Shown: piece after piece, positions 1 to 6,420 of the stretch
Layout of the letters: each line of letters opens with the position of its first letter
Numbering within the stretch: position 1 is the first letter of the stretch
From: Thermoplasmata archaeon
GTDB taxonomy: Archaea > Thermoplasmatota > Thermoplasmata > SG8-5
DNA: 13,215 nucleotides
Reading direction: 5' to 3'
Assembly (NCBI GenBank): GCA_030655715.1
Contig: JAUSPR010000062.1
Location: forward strand, 1 to 13,215
Notes under the pieces: generated by a model
Seen by the model: the letters and a program-made list of their open reading frames with translations, nothing else
What the model was told of the DNA's origin: nothing
The model's database searches: none
Translations under genes and position numbers: made by a program

Positions 1-1554
1 GAGGGGTTGAACGAAATAATAATGCCCGGGGAATTCATGCATTATATCCAGAGCCAAGATGCCGCGCTGTCCTTGTTCCCATCAACCGCCCAATGGCTCT
101 ATAATTACACCAGAGACAACGTAGTATTGGTTACATTCACACTGACGGGAACAGAATCATACGACTTTCTGGATGCTTTAATGGGATATGGATATAAAGC
201 GTATGGGATGAGAGAAATCTGCGAACTTTCCCTCCCGCAAGAGTTCTATGACCACCTCTTCACTATCGGCCTCCGGTTCACACACCACAGTCCGGGAGTC
301 TGGGAAATAGTATGTGGATTTGGGAGTGCGGTTGGCGAGGCGATAATTGGGGGAGTGGAACTCATCATAGAGGGGGTTGAAGTCGTGGTGGAAACCATCG
401 AAGACTGGGCGGCATACGTAGCAGAGTATGGTTGGGCCATCATTGCTGACTGGATGACCTTCATGGAAAACCTGGCAACCTTACTCATAGAATTCGGATA
501 CCATCTATGGGAGGGGGATCTGATAGAGTGGTTGGTGCAAGATGTTTTCCCCGGATTTAAGGAACGCTTGATAGAAACACTCTACTTTCTCATCGCTCCG
601 AATATTTTGGATTTAGCGAATGTAGATTCAAATCAGTATATACCAGAAGGAGAGGGAATTGACTTCACAGATGATCTAACACTGGATGACTACTCTGCTT
701 TTCAAGATTATACGGGGATATATGATGTGAATTCCCTAGAATTAATACCCCAGTTCATGATGATTAACATGGGCATGTCGGATGGTAAATTTTTTATCGA
801 AGCAGGAATTATAGATCCAGGTGATATCTATGATGTAATATATTCTTTCTTTTCAGATATTGTGGGAGTAGACATTGATTCAATCTTACTGGGTAGCATC
901 CTCCAATTTGCTACAATATCCCTTACTGATCCCATTGATACAGTTACCTCTATATATGAAAATATATTAGATTTTTTAGTTGTTCAGGGAGTGAATTATT
1001 GTGGTGTCGATGCTGAGGCAAATAAATTATTTATCGACCCCGAAACCAATGAAAACATGTTTCCTCAGATAATCGAAGGTGCCGTAGAAGATATAAAAAA
1101 TTTCACGCTTCCTGTTAATATCAGTTTACCCGGAACCACACCAGAAAATTTCTCAGAGGAAATAATAACTCTTTCACCTACCATCCTATTACCATTTCCT
1201 ATGGGATTTATAATTACTTTTGGCTGTGGGCCAGTAGACATTTTTACTGTATCTTTTTCAATAGTTTTTGGGAAACTTACCGACGGAAGACTATTCTTTG
1301 ATATATACCTCCAAATTTCAATGGGAGTGGACATAAACTGGTGGACTCTAGGGCTCGAAGAAGGAGTAGAAGCAGCAGCTGGATTAAATTGGAATCTTTG
1401 TTTTCCATACGGTCACCGAGATCATAGTGGTGGATTTTTTTATATAGCGCTGATTGATTTTGACAAAACGTTTGAGAGAGTCTACGACCTTTCGATTTCC
1501 CATTTAGGAGGGGGGGTAGAATATTGGGTACCAGTTGTCCTTATCAATGAATGA
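1..1554 (+). CDS. Unrecognised large protein, possibly 5'-partial
   Basis: I do not recognise this protein. The frame is open to the left window edge with no in-frame stop, so it may be the C-terminal part of a longer protein. The first usable starts are TTG at 7 and ATG at 22 and 37; none has a convincing ribosome site. From TTG 7 it would be 515 residues. Residues about 95-200 are rich in hydrophobic and acidic residues and look like amphipathic helices. Residues about 350-515 look beta-rich, with many glycines and aromatics and a few cysteines. I see no clear signal peptide or transmembrane segment, though a signal could lie off the edge. Base composition changes inside the gene: 34 of 60 bases are G/C at 241-300 but only 21 of 60 at 841-900, so it may be a chimera or a recent acquisition. 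Its stop overlaps the start of the next gene (ATGA at 1551-1554), which suggests translational coupling. Confidence 0.6.
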   Translation, partial: EGLNEIIMPGEFMHYIQSQDAALSLFPSTAQWLYNYTRDNVVLVTFTLTGTESYDFLDALMGYGYKAYGMREICELSLPQEFYDHLFTIGLRFTHHSPGVWEIVCGFGSAVGEAIIGGVELIIEGVEVVVETIEDWAAYVAEYGWAIIADWMTFMENLATLLIEFGYHLWEGDLIEWLVQDVFPGFKERLIETLYFLIAPNILDLANVDSNQYIPEGEGIDFTDDLTLDDYSAFQDYTGIYDVNSLELIPQFMMINMGMSDGKFFIEAGIIDPGDIYDVIYSFFSDIVGVDIDSILLGSILQFATISLTDPIDTVTSIYENILDFLVVQGVNYCGVDAEANKLFIDPETNENMFPQIIEGAVEDIKNFTLPVNISLPGTTPENFSEEIITLSPTILLPFPMGFIITFGCGPVDIFTVSFSIVFGKLTDGRLFFDIYLQISMGVDINWWTLGLEEGVEAAAGLNWNLCFPYGHRDHSGGFFYIALIDFDKTFERVYDLSISHLGGGVEYWVPVVLINE

Positions 1555-2126
1555 TAGACGGATTATCCATGGATGAAAAAATGTGTCGAAACGTGGAAAA
1601 CCGGGTCTTTGTAAAGATTAAAAAAAGAAGAATACATTTTTTAATCGCAGGAAGTTTTCTTGTCATTTTAGGTTTTCTTTTATTCTTTCTGAACGTGTTT
1701 TACATGTTGTTTTTGGACGTTTTCGCTTTAATTATGTTTGTTCAAGCGTGGACGCTAAAAAGTGCCCTTACTAAGGCACCAAATTCTGTTGAGTTCACAG
1801 AATCAGGTATTATCTTCACCTATGAAGACAGAACAGAAGTTTTGAATTTTGATGACATTGAGAAACTGGACTATGATTTTTATCTTCCGATAATTTATCC
1901 CTATGGAAAAACCGAGATAAAGGGTTATTGGAATGGAATCAGAAGTCGTCGAACTGTTGTGTTAGGTTGGATTGTTTACAAGAAAGATGGTTCTCGGCGG
2001 CCATTGGCTAACTTAGAGCGAACATTGGTTGAGAGGATAAAAAACGAGATAGAACAAAAACCCCCTTCGGGGGTGAATGACTACGAACGACTCAAGTTGG
2101 ATAATAACATTCTTCGGGAATCATAG
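1551..2126 (+). CDS. Small membrane protein, 3' end replaced by the insertion sequence
   Basis: Unrecognised protein of 191 codons. A basic N-terminus (KIKKRR, residues 22-27) is followed by two closely spaced hydrophobic segments at about residues 30-50 and 51-66, so it is probably a membrane hairpin with both ends on the cytoplasmic side. Residues about 80-165 form a soluble region with alternating strands (for example VEFTESGIIFTYEDRTEVLNF), reminiscent of a bacterial PH-like domain; that is only an impression. ATG 1551 is chosen because it overlaps the upstream stop as ATGA; in-frame ATG codons at 1569 and 1581 are alternatives. The last 23 residues (from Q169) lie beyond the GAAC at 2052-2055 and read through the hairpin and end of the IS91-type element, so the native C-terminus is probably lost. 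The reading frame then overlaps the transposase 3' end tail to tail. Confidence 0.6.
   Translation: MIDGLSMDEKMCRNVENRVFVKIKKRRIHFLIAGSFLVILGFLLFFLNVFYMLFLDVFALIMFVQAWTLKSALTKAPNSVEFTESGIIFTYEDRTEVLNFDDIEKLDYDFYLPIIYPYGKTEIKGYWNGIRSRRTVVLGWIVYKKDGSRRPLANLERTLVERIKNEIEQKPPSGVNDYERLKLDNNILRES
2052..2055 (+). other. Probable IS91-family target tetranucleotide GAAC
   Basis: GAAC sits directly beside the terminal hairpin of the element on the side of the transposase 3' end. IS91-family elements are known to insert with their origin end next to GAAC or CAAG (GTTC or CTTG on the other strand) without target duplication, so this fits as the left boundary. Other GAAC and CAAG words occur at 2085-2088 and 2093-2096, but those lie inside the hairpin and too close to the transposase stop. 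Confidence 0.5.
2060..2074. repeat. Terminal hairpin of the insertion sequence
   Basis: A perfect inverted repeat ACCCCC-TTC-GGGGGT lies 18 bp past the transposase stop codon. Read on the minus strand it is followed by TTTTT and then GTTC. It could be the subterminal hairpin of the origin end, a transcription terminator for the transposase, or both. Confidence 0.6.
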
Positions 2127-3201
2127 TTTCGCCACATTTTGGGCAAAGGGGTTTCCATACGTTATTCAACATTGAGTTCAACTTTTCTTCCTTTTTCTTG
2201 TCGTACAGTTGCAATCCATTCATGATTTCTTTGGCTTTCTTTTTCTGATTCCTTGAATATAGTCCATAATGTCGTATCATCTTAAATCCCTTCGGTGGAA
2301 TCAGATTCACAATCTTGTCGATAAATTCCATAACTGGTAACGTAACCTCCACCCTTTGTCCGTTACTTTCAGAATCATCCATCCTGTCATAATAGAAAGT
2401 TACAGTCTTACCATCATACCCGATTATTCTACTTTCTGCAATGGCTGGATGTCGCACGTATCTTACGACATAATTTCCTAATTCTCGTGTATTCCAGACC
2501 CTATCCTTTGCCCGGACATAGAACCCATTCTGATATTTTTCAAAACAAGGTTCTTCAATTGTCCAATGTGTCAAGGTATTTTTTGTAGCTTTCCTGAGAT
2601 TTTTTAAGAGCAGATATTGCCATTTCTTACGAAGTATTTTAAATGGGAAATATGTAACTGGAATCCATTCATCCATCGTATCCTTTTTCAAACCACCTTC
2701 TGTAACGAGTGCATGAACATGTGGATTGAATTTCAAATCTTTCCCAAATGGATGGAATATACAGATGACACCTGGAACTACATCTCCCCAATCATGGCCC
2801 GACATCATCTCTTGAAGTACTTGATAAACTGTATCCAACATGACCTTCCATAGATATCTGTGTTCATCCATGAATGGCCAAATCGATGAGGGAATTGTAA
2901 ATATCATATGACGGTGAATTACCTCATACAGGTCACGTTCCATTTTTATAGCCCAGGCATCGGCAAACTGTTTTCCGCAATGAGTACATAAACGGGTCTT
3001 GCAACGAAATGCTCTTTTCTCTCGGGTTCCACATTTAGGGCACACATAATATTTCACATGCTCGGGATAGTCTCCGCATTTCATCATGGATTCTACTTGT
3101 TGAATAATATTCGGGTCTAATTCTCTCATGCCAATGTATTCCTGCCAGTGATTATGGTCATAAAATATGTGTCTTAGGGTTATAGATTTTGGGTTTGGCA
3201 T
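2092..3201 (-). CDS. IS91-family Y2 (HUH) transposase
   Basis: A complete 369-residue transposase that would nick and move its element by a rolling-circle mechanism. The N-terminal zinc-binding domain typical of the family is present: C54, C57, C67, C72 and C75 in the pattern CPKC...C....CTHC. The HUH metal site is seen as FNPHVH (H161 and H163). The two catalytic tyrosines appear as Y244 and Y248 (YVVRY), the YxxxY spacing expected for IS91. The following RHPAIAESRI stretch and IPPKGFKMIRHYGLY (301-315) are also family signatures. A second CPKC pair at 353-356 near the C-terminus may bind another metal with C365. ATG 3201 is chosen because a TATA-like box lies about 29 bp upstream, giving a leaderless message, and because the zinc domain needs the N-terminal residues. 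The gene lies 2 bp from the end of the truncated HEPN protein. Confidence 0.92.
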   Translation of the reverse strand: MPNPKSITLRHIFYDHNHWQEYIGMRELDPNIIQQVESMMKCGDYPEHVKYYVCPKCGTREKRAFRCKTRLCTHCGKQFADAWAIKMERDLYEVIHRHMIFTIPSSIWPFMDEHRYLWKVMLDTVYQVLQEMMSGHDWGDVVPGVICIFHPFGKDLKFNPHVHALVTEGGLKKDTMDEWIPVTYFPFKILRKKWQYLLLKNLRKATKNTLTHWTIEEPCFEKYQNGFYVRAKDRVWNTRELGNYVVRYVRHPAIAESRIIGYDGKTVTFYYDRMDDSESNGQRVEVTLPVMEFIDKIVNLIPPKGFKMIRHYGLYSRNQKKKAKEIMNGLQLYDKKKEEKLNSMLNNVWKPLCPKCGETMIPEECYYPT

Positions 3202-3203
3202 AT

Positions 3204-4424
3204 TTAGGGGATAGATGAAAAGGGTGTATAATTTCTAGTACGATGAAAAAATTCCAGATGTTGTATTGGGTCCGCATTGGAATGAATAGGATTTTTCTGA
3301 ATTCCTATTAATCTTCGCTCTTCAGCTTGTAAACGATATTTATCTGGTACACCATGTTTCCACCATTCAGAGCCATAATGGTCCTGTAAAGATCGTTCGA
3401 TGTAAAATCTCATAGTTGTCTCAAATCTGTGAAATAGTTCCCATTGAGAGTAAACGAATGGTTTTTCATTATCTAGAATACTTCCGTTATGTTCAAATTC
3501 ATTATTTAGGGGATATTTAGATAATTTATGGCATTTCTCAGCTAGTTCTTGGATAATTATGTCCAAGCAATTAGGTTCTACCATACAGACAAGATTTGCC
3601 CATGTGATAATCACATCTTCATCACCTTTATTAATGTAATGATAAAACATACCATCAATGGAATTCATTAATGCATTGATTTCGTCCTCTGACATAGATT
3701 GTGAAATAAAAGCATCAGAATCCATTTCTTGTATTTTGTTGATTTGTTTTACTGCTAGTGCCAAAGATTCTATACTGGCATTGTGCATTTGTGTCAATGA
3801 GTTTATTGTATTTTCGAAACAAATTTTTCCAATTTCTGGAAAATCATGGTTATTGCCAAAATAATAGCTTCCTAGTTCATCCCATAATTTATAATGTAAA
3901 AATCTCGACGTTTGTTCTTTAATGAGGATATTTATTCCGTAATTATAATCCCCAACACATCGTGCCAGCATTTCCGTCATTCCAATAATGTCATTGATTG
4001 TCCCATCATCCCATGGGGCTAATTGAACGTATCTCTGGAAACATCTGCAATATTGTTCGAGAATCTCATCCCCTTCTTGAACGAACCAGCCATCAGGAAC
4101 CTCTAATTTGTCGGGAAGGATTAAATTAGTAGATAATACTGTTTTAATTTCACCTGTTGTTTCATCACTAAACTTTATAGGTTTCTCTTCAATCAATTCG
4201 GACCTTACAAATGGCCACTCTGGGCCATGTGTATCTTTATACTTTTTATTTAACTTTTCCATGTACGCGTTGCTTAAATTAAGAAATGCATCTGTTGATT
4301 GTTCCCTTAGACTTGTTGCCGTTTTGAAGGAATCAATTGCATCATCGAAATCAGTTGAATCTAGAAATTCGATTCCTTTTAGCATTGCCTCGGTAAATTT
4401 TCTGTTTTGTTCCTCTTCGTCCAT
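3204..4424 (-). CDS. TPR protein with a truncated C-terminal Swt1-like HEPN domain
   Basis: Codes for 406 residues. The N-terminus (about 10-60) reads as a TPR pair (AMLKGIEFLDSTDFDDAIDSF and the following helix). The middle, to about residue 315, is a helical, acidic region I cannot assign. Residues about 325-392 match the HEPN domain pattern seen in Swt1-like proteins: WELFHRFETTMRFYIERSL, then GSEWWKHGVPDKYR, then PIQHLEF. HEPN domains of this type are often RNA-binding or RNase modules in stress or defence proteins; no RxxxxH nuclease motif can be confirmed here. After LEF (about position 3249) the sequence departs from the family pattern and stops after a further 14 residues, beside the transposase. 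The domain is therefore probably cut by the insertion sequence. GAGGT lies 6 nt before ATG 4424. Confidence 0.65.
   Translation of the reverse strand: MDEEEQNRKFTEAMLKGIEFLDSTDFDDAIDSFKTATSLREQSTDAFLNLSNAYMEKLNKKYKDTHGPEWPFVRSELIEEKPIKFSDETTGEIKTVLSTNLILPDKLEVPDGWFVQEGDEILEQYCRCFQRYVQLAPWDDGTINDIIGMTEMLARCVGDYNYGINILIKEQTSRFLHYKLWDELGSYYFGNNHDFPEIGKICFENTINSLTQMHNASIESLALAVKQINKIQEMDSDAFISQSMSEDEINALMNSIDGMFYHYINKGDEDVIITWANLVCMVEPNCLDIIIQELAEKCHKLSKYPLNNEFEHNGSILDNEKPFVYSQWELFHRFETTMRFYIERSLQDHYGSEWWKHGVPDKYRLQAEERRLIGIQKNPIHSNADPIQHLEFFHRTRNYTPFSSIP
3227..3234 (-). promoter_or_regulatory. TATA box of the transposase
   Basis: AAATTATA on the minus strand is centred about 29 bp upstream of the transposase ATG. 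Transcription would start within a few bases of the start codon, consistent with no visible Shine-Dalgarno sequence (CCCCTAAAT precedes the ATG). Confidence 0.5.
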
Positions 4425-4445
4425 TAGTTACCTCATTAGCAATTT

Positions 4446-4453
4446 GATATATG
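4446..4453 (-). promoter_or_regulatory. TATA box of the TPR-HEPN gene
   Basis: CATATATC on the minus strand lies about 25 bp upstream of ATG 4424, which would give a nearly leaderless message. GAGGT just before the ATG suggests that a longer leader is also possible; a second AT-rich site (CATTAAAC at 4468-4475) could start it. Confidence 0.4.
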
Positions 4454-4586
4454 AATTCTTTGAACAACAGTATTGTTTAATGAATGGTGCATGGGTGCGG
4501 GTTCATGCCAGAGTCATACCGCCTGAGATAGTCTCGACACCCAGATTGCCAAAGACTGCAAACTGGCACCGGCCAACTCCACCATG

Positions 4587-4606
4587 CCCCGCCTGTGAGG
4601 GCGGGG
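4587..4606. repeat. Hairpin copy 1 (7-bp stem, 6-nt loop)
   Basis: CCCCGCC-TGTGAG-GGCGGGG is a perfect inverted repeat. A near-identical copy lies 78 bp further right (4665-4684), with one stem base changed so that a G-T wobble keeps the stem. Confidence 0.75.
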
Positions 4607-4611
4607 TTGTG

Positions 4612-4634
4612 GGCCAGATTGTCCGAATCTGGCC
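4612..4634. repeat. Hairpin with perfect 9-bp stem
   Basis: GGCCAGATT-GTCCG-AATCTGGCC has a perfect 9-bp stem and 5-nt loop. It sits between the two copies of the GGCGGGG hairpin. Confidence 0.75.
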
Positions 4635-4664
4635 TGGTGACCGATTAAGCTCATCCTTTGGAAG

Positions 4665-4684
4665 CCTCGCCTGTAAGGGCGGGG
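4665..4684. repeat. Hairpin copy 2 (7-bp stem, 6-nt loop)
   Basis: CCTCGCC-TGTAAG-GGCGGGG is the second copy of the hairpin at 4587-4606. The stem is complete in plus-strand RNA through one T-G wobble. The loop differs at one base. Confidence 0.7.
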
Positions 4685-4824
4685 AGGTGTTTAAATCGGC
4701 ACTCAACCCGGTCCCAGGGCTCCGGCACCGGCCGACTCCCACTTGTCCCAGCCAACCGCCCAAAACACCCCCACCCCGACCTTGCCATTGTCGAATGCGC
4801 TGTGAATAATGATGGGATGCGCGC

Positions 4825-5514
4825 TCAACCCTGGACACGTTCGCACCTGATCCCATCGCCTGTCAGCCAGAAATCTGTTGACTCGCCCTCGGCGATTGCC
4901 CGGTGCTTCATCAGGATTGCGGTTCTTTTTCCGAGCATCTCCTCATCCCTGGTAAGCTGGATTATGACTTTGGAATTGTGCCGGAGCACATGGCCGCCCA
5001 GTGGCCTGAACACGCCCCTCTCAATGTCAGTATATACCTGGCTGGTCAAGATAACAGACATCATCCTGCGCCTGCAGAGCGTGAGCAATGCCGTGACCTG
5101 AGCGACGAATGAGCGGCGTTCGGTCCGCTCCAGGTCCTTTGCCAGTTCCACCCGGTAATGCCCGGTTGCCGAATCCAGAATTAGAAGCCCGATTTCCTCA
5201 TTCTTCATGGCTAAACTTACGGCTTTATCAATAATCGCTTCCTGCTCCTCAAAATCGAACGGTTCGAAAATCAGCAGTGACTTGACCATGACATCGTACT
5301 CAGCTCCAAAAATCTGCTGGATACGGTCTCTGGACAGTCCTTCGGAATCAATGTAAATTACTTTCTTTCCAGACTTTATTACATTTCTGGCAAGTTGAAT
5401 ACATAAATTGGTCTTGCCACTGCCTGCCTCGCCGTAAATCTCGGTGATGGCACCGGCCTCGAAACCACCACCTAGCATATTGTCAATGCACTCAATGCCC
5501 ATTGGAATTTTCAT
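4825..5514 (-). CDS. radB: DNA repair and recombination protein RadB
   Basis: A RecA-superfamily ATPase of 229 residues, the usual length of RadB, which lacks the N-terminal helix-hairpin-helix domain of RadA. It acts with RadA in homologous recombination in euryarchaea. Visible features are the N-terminal substrate-type motif GIECIDNMLGGGFEAGAITE (6-25), Walker A GEAGSGKT (28-35), YIDSEGLSRDRI (54-65), Walker B LLILDS (110-115), ILTSQVYTD (155-163, sensor region) and RPLGGHVLRHNSKVIIQL (170-187, the L2/C-terminal core). ATG 5514 gives the standard N-terminus. A TATA box 31 bp upstream implies a very short leader. The regulator gene upstream on the same strand ends 46 bp away, so radB may be both read through and started on its own. 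Confidence 0.95.
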   Translation of the reverse strand: MKIPMGIECIDNMLGGGFEAGAITEIYGEAGSGKTNLCIQLARNVIKSGKKVIYIDSEGLSRDRIQQIFGAEYDVMVKSLLIFEPFDFEEQEAIIDKAVSLAMKNEEIGLLILDSATGHYRVELAKDLERTERRSFVAQVTALLTLCRRRMMSVILTSQVYTDIERGVFRPLGGHVLRHNSKVIIQLTRDEEMLGKRTAILMKHRAIAEGESTDFWLTGDGIRCERVQG

Positions 5515-5540
5515 GATGCATCCCCTAAGCCCATATTGAC

Positions 5541-5550
5541 AGATAAAAGT
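5541..5550 (-). promoter_or_regulatory. TATA box of radB
   Basis: ACTTTTATCT on the minus strand, in the 46-bp gap after the upstream gene, is centred about 31 bp before the radB ATG. The predicted transcript start is about 5 nt before the start codon. Confidence 0.5.
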
Positions 5551-5560
5551 TGGCAGACCT

Positions 5561-6322
5561 CTAATCTTTATTTAAACGGTCTTTCAGCAGTTCCAGAATA
5601 TTCTCTTCCCTGGTTGTCGGTTTCCCGCCTATAAGATTTAGGATTTCATCGTAAAGGTCAACATGGGTGGCTCTGAGCGGCGGTATGTCGTTGATGATTT
5701 TTGTTTCCATGTGTTTATGATCTTCGTCTGAAATGGCCAAATGAGTTTTAAGCGCGTCAATCAGGTGTTTCTCAGAAGTGGTGAGCACACCGCTGCGCCA
5801 GGCTACCGCCAACGCTTGCTTGTAAACTTCGGATTTCATGGTCTTTTCATCAATCATCCGGCGCCGGTTTTCCTCAATAGATTCGAGGGTTTTCATGTCA
5901 AGTATATCATGAGTTTCCAGTGCCTCGCAGACAATGTCGGAGAACCTCAAATGCACGGAAGTTGCGCCGTCGATTTCGGATATCTTCATGTTCTTTACTT
6001 CATCATCAATCCGCACCTTGACGACCTTGTTTCCCACGATTTTCTGGATTTCCTTGGCCCTCTTAACTCCCTGGCCAGTAAGACAGTAGCATCTCATTTT
6101 CTGTTTAGCGCCCTTGACATGGCGCACGCATTCCTCCACCATGGCATCCTCGATGAGCTTGTTCAGATATCTGGATATGTGCTTTCTCTGCACACGAACA
6201 TTGATAGATATCCCTTTCTGCGTGAGACCTGTATCTGCTTCGTAAATATCGTCCAGGCTTCCAAAATTGAGAAGATAAAGTAAAATCCTGTCCTCTGTCG
6301 GTATTGATACTCCGGCAACCAT
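5561..6322 (-). CDS. Winged-helix (MarR-like) DNA-binding protein with a helical C-terminal domain
   Basis: Codes for 253 residues from ATG 6322. Residues about 8-85 form a winged-helix domain: a first helix (TEDRILLYLLNFG), TQKGISINVRVQRKHISRYLNKLIEDAMVEE as the helix-turn-helix, then a basic wing (HVKGAKQKMRCYCLTGQG). Helices and strands follow (KVRIDDEVKNMKISEID). Residues about 165-205 (ALAVAWRSGVLTTSEKHLIDAL, then LAISDEDH) resemble the small helical unit found in TerB-like and many archaeal regulators. A regulatory role is likely but the target is unknown. The in-frame ATG at 6340 is rejected as the start because the TATA box lies only a few bases upstream of it, whereas ATG 6322 sits 25 bp downstream as expected for a leaderless gene. 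It is divergent from the membrane-protein cluster and may control it. Confidence 0.7.
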   Translation of the reverse strand: MVAGVSIPTEDRILLYLLNFGSLDDIYEADTGLTQKGISINVRVQRKHISRYLNKLIEDAMVEECVRHVKGAKQKMRCYCLTGQGVKRAKEIQKIVGNKVVKVRIDDEVKNMKISEIDGATSVHLRFSDIVCEALETHDILDMKTLESIEENRRRMIDEKTMKSEVYKQALAVAWRSGVLTTSEKHLIDALKTHLAISDEDHKHMETKIINDIPPLRATHVDLYDEILNLIGGKPTTREENILELLKDRLNKD

Positions 6323-6344
6323 GGAAGGTCGATTGCCCATATTC

Positions 6345-6353
6345 TATAAAAAG
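6345..6353 (-). promoter_or_regulatory. TATA box of the winged-helix gene
   Basis: CTTTTTATA on the minus strand is centred 25-27 bp before ATG 6322. This spacing decides the start codon, because a transcript beginning there cannot include the ATG at 6340. Confidence 0.55.
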
Positions 6354-6383
6354 TGTTCTGAAAGTTGACATGTCAAAATACAG

Positions 6384-6400
6384 TTTAAGTACCAATATTA
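6384..6400 (+). promoter_or_regulatory. Probable promoter of the five-gene plus-strand cluster
   Basis: TTTAAGTA (6384-6391) and AATATTA (6394-6400) are the AT-rich sites about 25-35 bp before ATG 6421. Either could be the TATA box; neither is a strong match. The 98-bp gap to the divergent winged-helix gene is the only apparent promoter space for the cluster. Confidence 0.35.
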
Positions 6401-6420
6401 CCAAATTCAACCTGATAAAT

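Larger units (their letters stand above)
2056..3247 (-). mobile_element. IS91-family (HUH, Y2) insertion sequence, about 1.2 kb
   Basis: A single-gene element oriented on the minus strand. The left, origin-type end is placed just after GAAC 2052-2055, next to a G/C hairpin at 2060-2074. The right, ter-type end is estimated at about 3243-3249. There the neighbouring HEPN-domain protein stops matching its family pattern, and this is just outside the transposase promoter. No terminal inverted repeats or target duplications are visible, as expected for rolling-circle elements that move through single-strand DNA. The right boundary is an inference from protein homology and could be off by tens of bases. 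The transposase frame is intact, so the element could be active. Confidence 0.65.
4565..4739 (+). repeat. Duplicated 16-mer flanking the hairpins
   Basis: GGCACCGGCCAACTCC at 4565-4580 recurs as GGCACCGGCCGACTCC at 4724-4739 (15 of 16 identical). A weaker version (ACCG...CTC) lies at about 4640-4653. With the hairpin copies this suggests degenerate tandem units of roughly 75-85 bp. Confidence 0.55.
4428..4824. other. Structured GC-rich spacer without a credible gene
   Basis: This 397-bp gap separates the AT-rich accessory segment from radB. It contains three strong hairpins, a repeated 16-mer and a C-rich tract, each listed separately or in the findings. Open frames cross it on both strands, but their products are low-complexity (Gly/Pro/Arg-rich) and match nothing I know. 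A TTTAAA at 4690-4695 (inside GTTTAAATCGG) could act as a TATA box. Read on the minus strand it would start an RNA near 4667 that runs through the two left-hand hairpins. I see no SRP RNA (no GGAA-loop/GGGAGCA motif) and no RNase P RNA signature. Confidence 0.5.

Noticed and set aside
2052..3250. Transposase as an IS200/IS605-type Y1 element
   Set aside because: Two tyrosines in YxxxY spacing, an N-terminal multi-cysteine zinc domain and about 370 residues fit IS91, not the short single-tyrosine TnpA.
4565..4739. CRISPR-like repeats
   Set aside because: There are only two or three degenerate copies with irregular spacing and unlike internal sequence; no regular repeat-spacer pattern and no cas genes.
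4108..4809. Plus-strand open frame of 233 codons
   Set aside because: Its first half is antisense to the TPR-HEPN gene and the rest is a translation of the hairpin region; there is no family resemblance and no ribosome site.
4436..4824. Possible SRP RNA or RNase P RNA in the GC-rich spacer
   Set aside because: The conserved SRP helix 8 motif and the RNase P P4 core motifs are not visible on either strand.
4503..4856. Minus-strand open frame of 117 codons across the structured spacer
   Set aside because: The product is Gly/Arg/Pro-rich with no recognisable domain, it overlaps the radB 3' end, and its DNA is dominated by hairpins and repeats.
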